From the NCBI RefSeq assembly GCF_900177655.1, contig NZ_FXWK01000001.1, positions 1,178,001-1,242,000 on the forward strand: a stretch of DNA of 64,000 nt, given 5' to 3'. The position numbers and the translations under genes were made by a program. Under the pieces are notes generated by a model, which was not told the DNA's origin, ran no database searches, and saw only the letters and a list, made by a program, of their open reading frames with translations. This DNA comes from Devosia lucknowensis. GTDB lineage: Bacteria > Pseudomonadota > Alphaproteobacteria > Rhizobiales > Devosiaceae. This document shows, in pieces, positions 7,511-18,528 of this stretch (position 1 is the stretch's first letter; each line of letters starts with the position of its first letter).

Positions 7511-10500
7511 ATGCGCATTGAACGCCGGTTTACGACTGCCAACGCGGACCGCTACGGCTCTATCGAGTTCCGCTCGGCAACCAGCGAGATCAAGAACCCC
7601 GACGGCTCGGTGGTTTTCAAGCTCGACGACATTGCCGTGCCCGCAACCTGGTCTCAGGTCGCCACCGACATCATCGCGCAGAAATACTTCCGCAAGGCCG
7701 GCGTCGCCAAGGTCCTCAAGAAGGTCGAGGAAAACGACGTTCCCTCCTGGCTGTGGCGCTCCGTGCCAGACGAAAAAGCCCTCGCCAAGCTTCCCGAAAA
7801 TGAGCGCTACGGCTCGGAAATGGATTCGCGCCAGGTCTTTGATCGCCTTGCGGGCACCTGGACCTACTGGGGCTGGAAGGGCGGTTATTTCGACAGCGAG
7901 GAAGACGCGCGCACCTTCTTTGACGAACTCGCCTTCATGCTCGCCAGCCAGCGGGTCGCTCCCAATTCCCCGCAGTGGTTCAACACCGGTCTGCATTGGG
8001 CCTATGGCATCGATGGCCCCGGCCAGGGCCATTTCTATGTCGACCCCTTCACCCACAAGCTCGTCCAGTCCAAGTCGGCTTACGAGCATCCGCAGCCGCA
8101 TGCCTGCTTCATCCAGTCGGTGGACGATGACCTCGTAAACGAAAACGGCATCATGGATCTCTGGGTCCGCGAAGCGCGCCTCTTCAAGTATGGCTCCGGC
8201 ACCGGCACCAACTTCTCCAAGCTGCGCGGCGAAGGCGAAAAGCTCTCCGGCGGCGGCAAGTCCTCGGGCCTGATGAGCTTTTTGAAGATCGGCGACCGCG
8301 CTGCCGGCGCCATCAAGTCGGGCGGCACCACCCGCCGCGCCGCCAAGATGGTCGTGATCGACATCGATCACCCCGATATCGAGGCCTACATCAACTGGAA
8401 GGTCAAGGAAGAGCAGAAGGTCGCCGCCCTCGTCACCGGCTCCAAGGTGGTCTCGAAACACCTCAAGGCCATCATGAAGGCCGCCGTCAATTGTGAAGGC
8501 AATGGCGACGACTGCTTCGACGTGGCCCTGAACCCCGCCCTCAAGCGCGAAGTCCGCGCCGCCAAGAAGGCCCTGGTTCCGGAAAACTACATCTTCCGCG
8601 TCATCCAGTTCGCTCGCCAGGGCTACACCGATCTTGAATTCCCCATCTACGACACCGATTGGGACAGCGAAGCCTATCTGACCGTTTCGGGCCAGAACTC
8701 CAACAATTCCGTCCGCGTCACCGATGACTTCCTGCGCTCAGTCGAATCCGATGGCGACTGGAACCTGACGGCCCGCAGCAACGGCAAGACCATCAAGACA
8801 CTCAAGGCCAACGACCTTTGGGAACAGATCGGTTACGCGGCCTGGGCATCGGCCGATCCCGGCATCCAGTACCACACCACCATCAACGAGTGGCACACCA
8901 GCCCCGAAGCCGGTCCGATCGTCGCGTCCAATCCGTGCTCGGAATACATGTTCCTCGATGACACGGCTTGCAATCTCTGCTCGGTCAACCTCCTGCCCTA
9001 TCGCAACGCTGACTCGAGCTTCGACACCGCTGCCTACGAACACACCGTCCGCCTCTGGACCATCGTGCTCGAAATCTCGGTGATGATGGCCCAGTTCCCC
9101 AGCCGCGCCATTGCGGAACGCTCGTTCGAATACCGCACGCTGGGCATCGGCTACGCCAATATCGGTGGCTTGCTGATGACCTCGGGCATTCCCTATGACT
9201 CCGCCGAAGGCCGCGCCATCGCCGGTGCCATCACCGCCATCATGACCGGCGTCAGCTACGCCACCTCGGCCGAAATGGCCAAGGAGCTCGGCCCGTTCAA
9301 GGATTACAAGCGCAACTGCAAGCACATGCTGCGCGTCATCCGCAACCACCGCAATGCCGCCTATGGCAATGCTGATGGCTATGAAGGCCTCTCCATCAAC
9401 CCGGTTCCGCTCGACCATGCCAACGTCAAGGACGCGGCCCTTTCCGAGCGTGCCCGGATTGCCTGGGACAATGCTTTGGCGCTGGGCGAAGCTCATGGCT
9501 ACCGTAACGCCCAGGTTTCCGTTATCGCGCCCACCGGCACGATCGGCCTCGTTATGGATTGCGACACGACCGGCATCGAGCCCGACTTCGCCCTCGTGAA
9601 GTTCAAGAAGCTCGCCGGCGGCGGCTACTTCAAGATCATCAACCGCGCCGTGCCCCCCGCCCTGCGCACCCTCGGCTATGCCGAAGACCAGATCGCCGAG
9701 ATCGAGGCCTATGCCGTTGGCCACGGCAACATGAACCAGGCGCCTGGCATCAACCCCTCGACGCTCCGCACCAAGGGTTTTACCGATGAAAAGATCGAGG
9801 CGCTCAACGCCGCGATGAAGTCGGCCTTCGACATCAAGTTCGTCTTCAACCAGTGGACGCTTGGCGCCGATTTCCTCAAGACCCTCGGCGTCACCGACGA
9901 ACAGCTGGGCGATTTCTCCTTCGATCTGCTGAGCCATCTCGGCTTCTCCAGGAAGGACATCGAGGCCGCCAACATCCACGTTTGTGGTGCCATGACGCTT
10001 GAAGGCGCGCCCTTCCTTAAGGACGAGCACCTGCCCGTCTTCGATTGTGCCACCCCCTGCGGCAAGATCGGCAAGCGCTACCTCTCGGTCGAGTCGCACA
10101 TCCTCATGATGGCTGCTGCCCAGCCCTTCATCTCGGGCGCGATTTCCAAGACCATCAACATGCCCAACGACGCCACCGTCGAGGACGCCAAGAACGCCTA
10201 CATGCTCTCCTGGCGCCTGGCGCTGAAGGCCAACGCGCTCTATCGCGATGGCTCCAAGCTCTCCCAGCCGCTCAATTCCTCCGTGCTGGCCGCTGCCGAC
10301 GACGAGGACGAGGACGATGCGGTGGAGGCCATCGCCGCCCTGCCCGCCGCCGCGCGCACCGAAGTCATCGTCGAAAAGATCGTCGAGAAGGTGTTCCGCG
10401 AACGCGAGAAGATGCCGGATCGCCGCAAGGGCTACACCCAGAAGGCCGTCGTCGGTGGCCACAAGGTCTATGTCCGCACCGGCGAATACGACGATGGTCG

Positions 10501-11209
10501 CCTGGGCGAAATCTTCATCGACATGCACAAGGAAGGCGCCGCCTTCCGCGCGATGATGAACAACTTCGCCATCGCCATCTCGCTGGGCCTGCAATATGGC
10601 GTGCCGCTGGACGAATATGTGGAGGCGTTCACCTTCACCCGCTTCGAACCGGCCGGTATGGTCATGGGCAACGATCGCATCAAGAACGCCACGTCGATCC
10701 TCGACTACGTGTTCCGCGAACTGGCCGTTTCCTATCTCGATCGGAACGACCTCGCCCACGTCAATCCGGAAAGCCCGACTTCGCTCAGCAAGGGCGTTGC
10801 CGAGGAACAGGGCACGCGCACCGCGCCTGCGCCCGCCCCGGTGCCCGCTGAGCGCTTTGTCTCCCGCGGCATGACCCGCGGCAAGACGGCCAATGCATCC
10901 CTGATGCTGGTGCCGACTGCCGAGGCCGCCCGCTACGCCCCGGCCACCGCGACGGCCACATCGACCGTCACTGCCCTGCGCAGCGCCACCGCGCTCAAGA
11001 TCGACCCGAGCCCGACGGCCCTCAACACCGCCGAACTCGACCCGATCCCCGCCCCGCCGCCGTCAAGGGATGCTGGCCTCCTTCGCGCCGAAGCGCAGAT
11101 GAAGGGCTATACCGGCGACCAGTGCACGGAGTGCAACAACTTCACCATGGTCCGCAACGGCACCTGCCTGAAGTGCGACACCTGCGGAACGACCACCGGG
11201 TGTAGCTGA
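7511..11209 (+). CDS. nrdJ: Adenosylcobalamin-dependent class II ribonucleotide reductase
   Basis: NrdJ reduces ribonucleotides to deoxyribonucleotides with vitamin B12 instead of a metal-radical partner and works with or without oxygen. The 1232-residue product has the active-site set of the family: first redox Cys at 199 (PHACFIQSV) and Asn474/Cys476/Glu478 in NPCSEYMF, plus the loop [13 protein letters not shown]. The C-terminal tail carries Cys pairs ([14 protein letters not shown]) that would pass electrons or bind zinc. The ATG at 7511 follows GGGGA at good spacing; the in-frame GTG at 7475 lies inside a hairpin. No nrdAB or nrdEF gene lies in the window. Upstream boxes predict NrdR repression. 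Confidence 0.97.
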   Translation: MRIERRFTTANADRYGSIEFRSATSEIKNPDGSVVFKLDDIAVPATWSQVATDIIAQKYFRKAGVAKVLKKVEENDVPSWLWRSVPDEKALAKLPENERYGSEMDSRQVFDRLAGTWTYWGWKGGYFDSEEDARTFFDELAFMLASQRVAPNSPQWFNTGLHWAYGIDGPGQGHFYVDPFTHKLVQSKSAYEHPQPHACFIQSVDDDLVNENGIMDLWVREARLFKYGSGTGTNFSKLRGEGEKLSGGGKSSGLMSFLKIGDRAAGAIKSGGTTRRAAKMVVIDIDHPDIEAYINWKVKEEQKVAALVTGSKVVSKHLKAIMKAAVNCEGNGDDCFDVALNPALKREVRAAKKALVPENYIFRVIQFARQGYTDLEFPIYDTDWDSEAYLTVSGQNSNNSVRVTDDFLRSVESDGDWNLTARSNGKTIKTLKANDLWEQIGYAAWASADPGIQYHTTINEWHTSPEAGPIVASNPCSEYMFLDDTACNLCSVNLLPYRNADSSFDTAAYEHTVRLWTIVLEISVMMAQFPSRAIAERSFEYRTLGIGYANIGGLLMTSGIPYDSAEGRAIAGAITAIMTGVSYATSAEMAKELGPFKDYKRNCKHMLRVIRNHRNAAYGNADGYEGLSINPVPLDHANVKDAALSERARIAWDNALALGEAHGYRNAQVSVIAPTGTIGLVMDCDTTGIEPDFALVKFKKLAGGGYFKIINRAVPPALRTLGYAEDQIAEIEAYAVGHGNMNQAPGINPSTLRTKGFTDEKIEALNAAMKSAFDIKFVFNQWTLGADFLKTLGVTDEQLGDFSFDLLSHLGFSRKDIEAANIHVCGAMTLEGAPFLKDEHLPVFDCATPCGKIGKRYLSVESHILMMAAAQPFISGAISKTINMPNDATVEDAKNAYMLSWRLALKANALYRDGSKLSQPLNSSVLAAADDEDEDDAVEAIAALPAAARTEVIVEKIVEKVFREREKMPDRRKGYTQKAVVGGHKVYVRTGEYDDGRLGEIFIDMHKEGAAFRAMMNNFAIAISLGLQYGVPLDEYVEAFTFTRFEPAGMVMGNDRIKNATSILDYVFRELAVSYLDRNDLAHVNPESPTSLSKGVAEEQGTRTAPAPAPVPAERFVSRGMTRGKTANASLMLVPTAEAARYAPATATATSTVTALRSATALKIDPSPTALNTAELDPIPAPPPSRDAGLLRAEAQMKGYTGDQCTECNNFTMVRNGTCLKCDTCGTTTGCS

Positions 11210-11242
11210 GCCCTTCTGGATCTCAATCTATCGATGAATTGC

Positions 11243-11270
11243 CGGGGCGCTCAGGCGCCCCGATCTTTTT
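11243..11270 (+). terminator. Intrinsic terminator after nrdJ
   Basis: An 8-bp stem CGGGGCGC (11243-11250) / GCGCCCCG (11255-11262) with loop TCAG is followed by ATCTTTTT. It is well placed 34 bases after the nrdJ stop. Confidence 0.85.
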
Positions 11271-11401
11271 GAACTTCGGGAAAGCTGGCTCACGCGTTAG
11301 AGCAGTCGCGTTACATGTGACTGCCCACGGGAGCACGGTAGTCCAACCAACGCTTACGCAAGCAGGCGTCTGATCCCTGAACTTATAGGGTCCACCCCGA
11401 C

Positions 11402-12238
11402 CTAAATCGGCGCCAGAACCCCAAGCCCAAGCAGCGCCAGAAGACCAAGCCCGACAACGACCCGGTACCAGACGAAGGGCATGTAGCTGCGGGTCGAGAT
11501 CAGCTTAAGGAAGAAGACGATCACCACGTAGCCGACGAAGAAGGCGACGACCGTGGCGAGGAAGGTCTCGCCCCATCCCACCGGGTTGACTTCGCCCATG
11601 CTCTTGAAAAGCTGGTAAAAGCCGGATCCGAAGACGGCGGGGATGGCGAGGAGGAACGAGTAGCGGGCCGCCGCTTCGCGCGTGTAGCCCATCAGCAGGC
11701 CTGCGGTGATGGTGCCGCCCGAGCGGGACACGCCGGGGATCAGCGCCATGGCTTGGGCGAGGCCGAACAGCAGCCCGTGGGTCCAGGTCAGTTTTTCCAG
11801 TGGGCGCACCTTGGCCCCTACCCGGTCGGCAATCCCGAGGATGATGCCGAAGACGATCAGCGCGGTCGCGGTGATGTAGAGGTTTCTGAGGCCCGTCTCG
11901 ATCGCGTCCTTGAACAGGAGGCCCAGGATGATAATCGGCAGCGACCCGAGGATGATCAGCCAGCCCATGCGAGCATCCGCCGCCTCGCCATTGGTATTGC
12001 GCAGCAGGGTGCGGTTGATCCAGGCCGATGCGATACGCAGGATGTCGTGGCGGAAATAGACGACAACGGCCAGTTCGGTGCCGATCTGGGTGATGGCGGT
12101 GAACGCGGCGCCAGGATCGGCCCCGGAGGGCAGGAATTCGCCAAGCACCCGGAGATGGGCACTCGATGAGATGGGCAGGAATTCCGTCAGGCCTTGCACC
12201 AGCCCCAGAATTGCGGCGTCGAGCCAGCTTGTCGACAT
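11402..12238 (-). CDS. uppP: Undecaprenyl-diphosphatase (UppP/BacA)
   Basis: UppP dephosphorylates undecaprenyl pyrophosphate to recycle the lipid carrier for peptidoglycan and surface sugars, and its overproduction gives bacitracin resistance. The 278-residue membrane protein has both family signatures: [17 protein letters not shown] near the N-terminus (Glu and Ser residues of the catalytic site) and [17 protein letters not shown] in the middle. About eight hydrophobic segments are visible. It is transcribed alone, with 164 bp to the start of nothing related; about 190 bp to nrdJ hold no recognisable gene. Confidence 0.96.
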   Translation of the reverse strand: MSTSWLDAAILGLVQGLTEFLPISSSAHLRVLGEFLPSGADPGAAFTAITQIGTELAVVVYFRHDILRIASAWINRTLLRNTNGEAADARMGWLIILGSLPIIILGLLFKDAIETGLRNLYITATALIVFGIILGIADRVGAKVRPLEKLTWTHGLLFGLAQAMALIPGVSRSGGTITAGLLMGYTREAAARYSFLLAIPAVFGSGFYQLFKSMGEVNPVGWGETFLATVVAFFVGYVVIVFFLKLISTRSYMPFVWYRVVVGLGLLALLGLGVLAPI

Positions 12239-12440
12239 GGAAGCTCCTTCGATCCAGGTGGCGCGACCCTGCCGCCGAGAAGTGCAGGATTCCTTAAGCG
12301 CCGCGCTCTTTTCGCGCTAGCGCCCAACCGCGTCGGAAACGGGGCACAATCGAGAAAAGCCGTTTGGAGCGGAGTTGCAGCGAAGCCGCCAGCTTTTGGG
12401 TCTGGCCGCTTCGGGTCATCCTTGGGAAATTGCGCTGGCG

Positions 12441-13235
12441 TCAGGCGAGCCCTGTTCTCTGACGCTTCATCCAGACGAAAACCTCGGACGCGACGAAGAG
12501 GATGATACAGCCGATCGTGACGGCAATGACGAGCGGATACTGGTTCGCGAATCCATCAGCAGAGGTGTGCTTGACGACAATGCCGATGAAGGCCCAGATC
12601 AGCACGAAGCCATAGGCCATGTCGCGGTTTCGGACCATGGCCAGCGTCCCGATCGCCGCAGCGACCGCGATAATGATGGCCGCCCAGATGTCCGCCGAAA
12701 TTCCAAAACCGTCCCAGCCAGCGCTGACCAGCAGCACGGTGATATTGGCGACCGTGGCGACGGTCAGCCAGCCGAAATAGACGCAGAATGGCACCGCCAC
12801 CAGCCACCAGTCCCGGCCGCTCAGCGCGTGCCGGCGGATCGTCAGCACGATCACCGCCAGGAGGATCAGGATCGTGGTGATCAGCAGGGTCGAGAGCAGG
12901 ATCTGATCGTAGTGCCAGGCGAAAACCCAGGCCGTATTGGCCAGCGAGGAAAGGGCGAAAAGCGTGCCGATCTTGTTGAGGAGCCCGCTGTCGTCACGGC
13001 TGCGGCCACGGAACAGTCCCCATTGATAAAGCACATGCAGCGCCAGAAGCAGGTAGATCAGCCCCCAGATCGAAAACGTCAGGCCGGCGGGAGCGAAAAG
13101 GTTCTCGTAGGCATCGGAAATCTCGCCGGTCTGGCGCCCGTTGAGCGGCAGCGCGTTGGCCAGGTAATTCACGAAGACCATCAGCAGGTAGGTAACTGTG
13201 AGCCCAAGTTTGACGGGCAGATCCGCGGCGCGCAT
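12441..13235 (-). CDS. TspO/MBR-related membrane protein
   Basis: A 264-residue protein with seven to eight hydrophobic segments. The N-terminal part carries NYLANALPLNGRQTGEISD followed by a FAPAGLTFSIWGLIYLLL segment, a pattern found in the longer relatives of TspO (tryptophan-rich sensory protein), which bind porphyrins or sterol-like ligands. Canonical TspO has about 160 residues and five helices, so this is an extended member of the superfamily. Function is unknown. It is flanked by short spacers and does not overlap its neighbours; the carotenoid genes lie 4 kb away and any link to them, as TspO has in Rhodobacter, is speculation. Confidence 0.75.
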   Translation of the reverse strand: MRAADLPVKLGLTVTYLLMVFVNYLANALPLNGRQTGEISDAYENLFAPAGLTFSIWGLIYLLLALHVLYQWGLFRGRSRDDSGLLNKIGTLFALSSLANTAWVFAWHYDQILLSTLLITTILILLAVIVLTIRRHALSGRDWWLVAVPFCVYFGWLTVATVANITVLLVSAGWDGFGISADIWAAIIIAVAAAIGTLAMVRNRDMAYGFVLIWAFIGIVVKHTSADGFANQYPLVIAVTIGCIILFVASEVFVWMKRQRTGLA

Positions 13236-13331
13236 GTGACGTGTTCCTCAGGTAGCGGGCTGATCGGACTGTCAGCCACGATGTCATAACACTACGTCGC
13301 CTGTTCGGTTTCGGACCACTTGAGCCGAGCA

Positions 13332-15875
13332 CTAGACGCCGTCGGCTCGGAGCTGCCGCGCTGGCCGCACCGACATGGCCGACCAGGTCGTCAGAACTCC
13401 GGTCGCGATCGTCGTCGCGACGGCCCCGATGATGACGACCGCGACCGTCATCATGTTTGGCACGAAGGGGATTTCCATCACGAAGGTCAGGATCGCCCAT
13501 GTCGCAGTCACACCCAGGCCGGCGCCCATGGCTGCCGCAAGCAGACCGAGCACCCCGTATTCGACCACGAAGGCCACGATCACATTGCGCCGAGTTGCCC
13601 CCAGCACTTTCATGACCACGGCATCCGCCTCGCGCTGTCGGCGCCCAACGGCCATGGCGCCCGCCAGCACCAGCACGCCGGACACCACCGCAAGGCTCCC
13701 CACCAGAGCCACGGCGTTGGCAAGGCTTGAAAGTATCTCCTCAACCCGCGCGATCGCATACCCGACTGGCAGAAAGCTCAGTGTCGGAAAGGCCTGGGAC
13801 AGCCGGCCCTCCACGCCCGGAGCGGCACCATCGACCACGTCGATGGCGCCCATCACGGTCTGCGGCGCGCTCTCGACCATGCCGGGCGAAAACAGCAGCC
13901 GGAAATTCACGCCGCCCTCGCGCCAGTCGATATCCCGAAAATTGGCAACCGTCACATCGATCGCCCGGCCTGCAACGGCAATGCGCATGCTATCGCCCAC
14001 GGAGAGCCCTAGCGGCGCGCGCAGCTCGGTGCTCAGAGATACCAGTGGAGGGCCGGAATAGTCGTCGGCCCACCACTCCCCGTCGACAACGCTCGAGCCC
14101 TCTGGCAAGGATCGCGCCCAGCTCAGCGCCGTATCGCCTTCGAACATGTCGGCGATGTCGTCGGGCACCGGTCCGAGCTCGGCGACGGCCACGCCCTTAA
14201 CGCTCTCGATCGTGCCACGCAGCATGGGGATGGTCTCGAGCGCCGCGATACCGGGATCGGCCGCTGCAAACGCCTCTACCAGTGGCACCTGCTCCTTGGG
14301 CATATCCAGCAGCACGAAGGCCGGCGCATCCTCGGCCACTGCGCCGTCGATCTGGCTGCGCAGGTTCTGGTCGAGCAATGTGATCATCAGGAGCAGCGCA
14401 AGACCGAGCCCGAGCGACAGCACCACCACGGGAGCGACCGATCCCGGCCGGTAGATGGACTTGAAGGCCTGTCGAAGCACCGTATTGGGCATCGGTGGAA
14501 CCAGCCGCAGCAGCGCCTGCAGCAGCCAGGCGGCGACCCGCAGCAGGCCGAACGCGACCCCCGCGCCTATCGTGTACCACAGGACCAGCCAGGGCGAGCC
14601 TGTGGTGTAGACGGCCAGACCGGCTATGCCGAGCAGCGCAGTAGCAAGTGGCAAGGACGTCCGCCAAGCCACGAGATCGCGCCAGTTGAGGGTATTCACA
14701 CCGCCGTCTGACGCGCGGAACAGGTTGGCGGGCTTGAGCTTCTGTGCAGCGCGAAGCGGTAACAGGGCGAAGGCGAAACCGATCAGCAGGCCAAACCCCG
14801 CCGCCGTGACGAGCGAACGCAGATCGAGGCTCGGCGCGAGTTCAATGCCCAGCATGCCCGACAGGACCGGCAAGGCGACAAGGCTTGTCCCTGCGCCAAG
14901 GACCAGCCCGAGAAGCACACCCGCAGCGGCCAGCACCATGACCTGCGTCAGAAAGTGCACGAGGACTCGAGCCCCCGTGGCGCCCAGGCTGCGCAGCGTG
15001 GCGATAGAGGTGCGCCTTTCGGTGATATAGGCGGAAATCGCGTTGGAGACGCCCACCCCGCCGACCAGCAGCGACGACAAGCCCACCAGCGTCAGGAACC
15101 GCGCGAAAAGATCGAAGAACCGCGCGAGATTCGCCGCCGCGTCCTCGGGCTGCCGCAGGTCCCATCCGGCGTCGGGATGAGCCGCGTTCAGTCCCTCGAT
15201 CGCCCGCGCCGCATTACCCTCCGCGAGCACGACCTTGTATCCGTATCGGCTGAGAACGCCCTGCTGCTGCAGCCCTGCCTCTGCAAGTGTGGTATCGATT
15301 ACGACGGCCGGAAGGCCGAGCTGAAACCCGAGTGCCGCCTGGTCTGGCAGCGCCTCGAGCACGCCGCGCACGGCAAAGTCGGCATCGCCGATCCGGATCG
15401 TATCACCCAGCGTCACCCCGAGCCTGTCGAGCACCCCCTGGTCCACCACCGTTCCGGGCAACCCGCTCTCGTCGGAGAGGAGGACACCCAGCGGTTCTCC
15501 CGATGCAGGCGAAACCGCGACGCTTCCGAGCAGCGGGTAATTGCTGCTCACCGCGCGCAGGCTCAGCAGCGTACTGGCGCCATTGGCGCTGGCCCGGGCG
15601 GTAATATCGACCACCCTTGCCGTCTCGCCAAGCGCCTCGACCGCCGCGCGTTGCTCGGGCGAGATGTCTGCTCCGCGCGAACGCACTTCCATGTCACCGC
15701 CGAGGATGACGCGCGCATCGCGCTGCACCGCCGACTGCAGTGCAGCCCCGACCGACGACACTGCCGCAATGGCACCGACGCCCAGGGCCAGACAAGCGAG
15801 AAGAATGACGAAGCGCCTGAAATCGCCCCGCAGGTCGATAATCCCGATCCGCATCCAGCCCAGAAGTCGGCTCAT
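13332..15875 (-). CDS. ABC transporter permease of the YbbP/FtsX type
   Basis: An 847-residue protein with the duplicated FtsX layout: an N-terminal helix (FVILLACLALGVGAIAAVSS), a large periplasmic domain, a block of three helices near residues 250-400 (GLSSLLVGGVGVSNAISAYI and following), further central helices, a second periplasmic domain and a final block with LVLAGAMAVGRRQREADA. Such permeases work with a LolD-like ATPase, here encoded immediately upstream with an ATGA overlap (15872-15875). They move or extract envelope lipids or release proteins; the substrate of the YbbAP group is not established. The TesA-like esterase is divergent, as in the E. coli tesA-ybbAP locus. Confidence 0.92.
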   Translation of the reverse strand: MSRLLGWMRIGIIDLRGDFRRFVILLACLALGVGAIAAVSSVGAALQSAVQRDARVILGGDMEVRSRGADISPEQRAAVEALGETARVVDITARASANGASTLLSLRAVSSNYPLLGSVAVSPASGEPLGVLLSDESGLPGTVVDQGVLDRLGVTLGDTIRIGDADFAVRGVLEALPDQAALGFQLGLPAVVIDTTLAEAGLQQQGVLSRYGYKVVLAEGNAARAIEGLNAAHPDAGWDLRQPEDAAANLARFFDLFARFLTLVGLSSLLVGGVGVSNAISAYITERRTSIATLRSLGATGARVLVHFLTQVMVLAAAGVLLGLVLGAGTSLVALPVLSGMLGIELAPSLDLRSLVTAAGFGLLIGFAFALLPLRAAQKLKPANLFRASDGGVNTLNWRDLVAWRTSLPLATALLGIAGLAVYTTGSPWLVLWYTIGAGVAFGLLRVAAWLLQALLRLVPPMPNTVLRQAFKSIYRPGSVAPVVVLSLGLGLALLLMITLLDQNLRSQIDGAVAEDAPAFVLLDMPKEQVPLVEAFAAADPGIAALETIPMLRGTIESVKGVAVAELGPVPDDIADMFEGDTALSWARSLPEGSSVVDGEWWADDYSGPPLVSLSTELRAPLGLSVGDSMRIAVAGRAIDVTVANFRDIDWREGGVNFRLLFSPGMVESAPQTVMGAIDVVDGAAPGVEGRLSQAFPTLSFLPVGYAIARVEEILSSLANAVALVGSLAVVSGVLVLAGAMAVGRRQREADAVVMKVLGATRRNVIVAFVVEYGVLGLLAAAMGAGLGVTATWAILTFVMEIPFVPNMMTVAVVIIGAVATTIATGVLTTWSAMSVRPARQLRADGV

Positions 15876-16576
15876 GCAAGCACCTGCTCCGTGACGCTGG
15901 TCAATCGCCCGTGGTTCATGGCGAGGACCCGGTCGGCACGACGGGCGAGAGCCGGATCATGGGTAATGAGGAAAACCGCCGTACCGTTGTCGCGGGCCAG
16001 TGCGAACATCATCTCGATCACCCGGGCGCCGGTATGTTGGTCGAGATTGCCCGTCGGCTCGTCGGCCAGCAGCAGTTTGGGCTTGTTGACGATGGCACGC
16101 GCCAACCCCACGCGCTGTTGCTCCCCGCCAGATAGAGCGCTCGGACGATGATCGAGCCGATCGCCGAGCCCCACGGCGACCAGCGCCTCGGTCGCGGCGG
16201 CCATGATCTCGGCATAGGATTGCCCTGTCTCTCCGATCTCGAGCGAGAGCGCCACGTTTTCGAGCGCCGTCATCGACGGGATCAGATGAAAATTCTGAAA
16301 CAGGATGCCCAGATGCTGACGCCGGAAGATTGCCAGCTCGTCTTCGCCAAGGCCTGTGATCGGCTTGCCGGCAACAATCACGCTGCCGTTTGTTGCCTGT
16401 TCGAGCCCACCGAGTACCATGAGCAGCGATGTCTTGCCGCTGCCCGACGGCCCCACCACCGCCACCACCTCGCCCGGCGCGACCGAGAAGTCGATGTCCT
16501 TGAGAATGTGGAGCGGCGTCTTGCCCGATTGCAGGTTCAGGTTGAGGGCGGCAGTCTCTACCACTGGGCTGCTCAT
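15872..16576 (-). CDS. ABC transporter ATPase of the YbbA/LolD type
   Basis: A 234-residue cytoplasmic ATPase with Walker A VGPSGSGKTSLL, Q-loop FQNFHL, signature LSGGEQQRVGLARA, Walker B KLLLADEPTGNLD and the H-loop ITHD. Both the LADEPTGNLD segment and the size are typical of the MacB/LolD/YbbA group that serve FtsX-type permeases. The ATG at 16576 has GGAAG upstream; a TTG at 16609 in the same frame is less likely. It overlaps the permease by four bases, and 64 bp separate it from the divergent esterase. Confidence 0.94.
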   Translation of the reverse strand: MSSPVVETAALNLNLQSGKTPLHILKDIDFSVAPGEVVAVVGPSGSGKTSLLMVLGGLEQATNGSVIVAGKPITGLGEDELAIFRRQHLGILFQNFHLIPSMTALENVALSLEIGETGQSYAEIMAAATEALVAVGLGDRLDHRPSALSGGEQQRVGLARAIVNKPKLLLADEPTGNLDQHTGARVIEMMFALARDNGTAVFLITHDPALARRADRVLAMNHGRLTSVTEQVLA

Positions 16577-16640
16577 GGGCGCACTTCCGTCAGAATGATC
16601 ACTCAGCAAGACCTAGGCGGTCGCGGAGGAAAGAACAGCC

Positions 16641-17270
16641 GTGCAGATAAAAAAACTTCGTGACGGACTTCTCGGCGCAGCGCTTTCGTTGACAGTCGCC
16701 ATCCTCCTGCCGGTTGCGACGACTGCCGACGAGCGTACCTTGATGCTCTATGGCGATAGCCTGATGGCTGGTCTTGGCCTTTCGGCCCAGGACAGTTTCG
16801 CAGGTCAGCTGCAGCAGGCCCTTGGCGACGACGTTACCATCGTCAACGCCAGCGTCTCGGGAGATACTGCATCCGATGGCTTGGCGCGTCTTGACTGGTC
16901 GCTTGCCGAGCGGCCGGACGCGGTCATTCTCGAACTGGGCGCCAACGACATGCTTCAGGGGCGATCCGTTGACACCATGCGACAAAGCCTGACGGCCATC
17001 CTCCAGCGCTTTGGGGACGAGAACATTCCCGTGCTGCTGGCCGGCATGCGCGCCAGCCCCGGCCTCGGCACCGACTATGTCAACGCCTACGAAGCTGTGT
17101 TCCCCGAACTGGCCGCCGAATTCGGCACGCGCTTCTACCCGTTCTTTCTGGACGGCGTCGCCACGGATCCATCGCTCAACCAGGCCGATGGCCTGCATCC
17201 TAACGCACAAGGAGTGGCCGTGATCGTCGAAGGCATCCTGCCGGAGGTCGAGGCGCTGCTAAACCGCTGA
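16641..17270 (+). CDS. tesA: TesA-like SGNH/GDSL esterase (periplasmic)
   Basis: A 209-residue lipase/arylesterase of the SGNH family. The N-terminus is a signal peptide (LLGAALSLTVAILLPVATTA), so it should be periplasmic. The four blocks are visible: Ser nucleophile in LMLYGDSLMAG, Gly in VSGDTASDG, Asn in ELGANDML, and the Asp/His pair in DGLHPNAQGV. This matches thioesterase I/lysophospholipase L1. The GTG start at 16641 follows GGAGGA by nine bases. The divergent pairing with the YbbA/YbbP-like genes matches E. coli and supports the name. Confidence 0.93.
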   Translation: MQIKKLRDGLLGAALSLTVAILLPVATTADERTLMLYGDSLMAGLGLSAQDSFAGQLQQALGDDVTIVNASVSGDTASDGLARLDWSLAERPDAVILELGANDMLQGRSVDTMRQSLTAILQRFGDENIPVLLAGMRASPGLGTDYVNAYEAVFPELAAEFGTRFYPFFLDGVATDPSLNQADGLHPNAQGVAVIVEGILPEVEALLNR

Positions 17271-17349
17271 CCTGACCCACCTCCCGCTCGTGGGCACGTT
17301 TCACCACGTACCGATGCGTGATAGAAGACAACCGTTTAGGGAGATCGGC

Positions 17350-18528
17350 TTGCCAGCATCAGCAGAGCGTCCGCTCGTTCTCGTCGGGGCGGGCCTGTCC
17401 AGCGCCCTGATTGCCATGAGGCTGTCCCATGGCGGCGCCGGTCCATCGATCGTGATCCTCGAGGGATCGACCGAGCCGTTTGGCGAACACACCTGGTCCT
17501 TCCACGATGCCGACGTCGAACCGGCCGACCGTGCCTGGCTCGACACCATGGTCGCACATCGCTGGCAGGGACAGTCCGTACGGTTTCAGAACCTGAACAG
17601 GCACCTCGACAGCGGTTACGCGTCGCTGACCTCTGCCTCGGTCGCTGCGGCCATCGCCAAACTGCCCAATGTTGATTTGCGTACCGGCGCCCGTGTCACC
17701 TCGGTTGCTCCAACCAGCGTCACCCTGGCCGATGGAACGGTTGTCGAGGCATCCTGCGTCATCGATTGCCGTGGCTACCAGCCGAGCCCCGCGCTGGTCT
17801 TGGGTTATCAAAAGTTCGTCGGCCTCGAAGTTGAACTCGAAGCCCCCCACGGTCTCGTCGATCCCGTCATCATGGATGCCTCGGTGGATCAGCGAGACGG
17901 CTATCGCTTCGTCTACCTGCTTCCCTTCAGTCCCACCCGGCTTCTCATCGAGGATACCCGCTACTCCGATGGCGAAGCTCTGGACCTGCAGGCATTGGCC
18001 GCCGACATTAATCGCTATGCCGAGGATCAGGGCTGGTCGATCCTTCGCATCGTGCGCGAGGAAAACGGCGTGCTGCCGATCGCCCTTGCGCATGACTTCG
18101 AGCGCTTCTGGGCGGAAAGGCCGGATGATATCCCTCAGGCGGGCATGCGCGCCGGACTTTTCCACCCGACGACTGGCTACAGCCTCCCCGAGGCGGTTCG
18201 CGTCGCCAGTCTGGTCGGCAGCAGTTGGCCTGTCGGCAGCGCGGCTTTGGCACCCAGGATCTGGGCCCATGCACGCACCCGCCATCGGCAACAGGCATTT
18301 TACCGCCTGCTCAACCGCATGCTGTTTCGCGCCGCGAAGCCGGAAAAACGGCATCTCGTTTTGCGGCGCTTCTATAAATTGCCAAAGGGACTGATCGAGA
18401 GGTTCTATTCCGGACGTACTGGTGTTGCGGACATCGTTCGTATCCTTGTCGGGAAACCACCCGTGCCCATTCATCGCGCCCTCGCCTGCCTGCGGGAAGC
18501 GCCAATGCTGAAAGCGAAAAAGCTTTGA
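17350..18528 (+). CDS. crtY: Lycopene beta-cyclase
   Basis: CrtY cyclises both ends of lycopene to give beta-carotene. The product has an N-terminal FAD/NAD-binding segment (LVLVGAGLSSALIAMRL), the family motif FGEHTWSFHDAD, and the internal VIDCRGYQPSPAL stretch. I favour the TTG at 17350 because AGGGAGA precedes it and the length (392 residues) then fits CrtY; in-frame alternatives at 17314 (ATG) and 17290 (GTG) lack ribosome sites. It is the first of three coupled genes crtY-crtI-crtB: its stop overlaps the TTG start of crtI. The N-terminal segment shows minor departures from the usual GGGLANGLIA pattern. Confidence 0.95.
   Translation: MPASAERPLVLVGAGLSSALIAMRLSHGGAGPSIVILEGSTEPFGEHTWSFHDADVEPADRAWLDTMVAHRWQGQSVRFQNLNRHLDSGYASLTSASVAAAIAKLPNVDLRTGARVTSVAPTSVTLADGTVVEASCVIDCRGYQPSPALVLGYQKFVGLEVELEAPHGLVDPVIMDASVDQRDGYRFVYLLPFSPTRLLIEDTRYSDGEALDLQALAADINRYAEDQGWSILRIVREENGVLPIALAHDFERFWAERPDDIPQAGMRAGLFHPTTGYSLPEAVRVASLVGSSWPVGSAALAPRIWAHARTRHRQQAFYRLLNRMLFRAAKPEKRHLVLRRFYKLPKGLIERFYSGRTGVADIVRILVGKPPVPIHRALACLREAPMLKAKKL

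Noticed and set aside
8738..10759. Long open frame on the minus strand across nrdJ
   Set aside because: It is an antisense shadow of a strongly conserved gene in GC-rich DNA; the translation has no recognisable domain.
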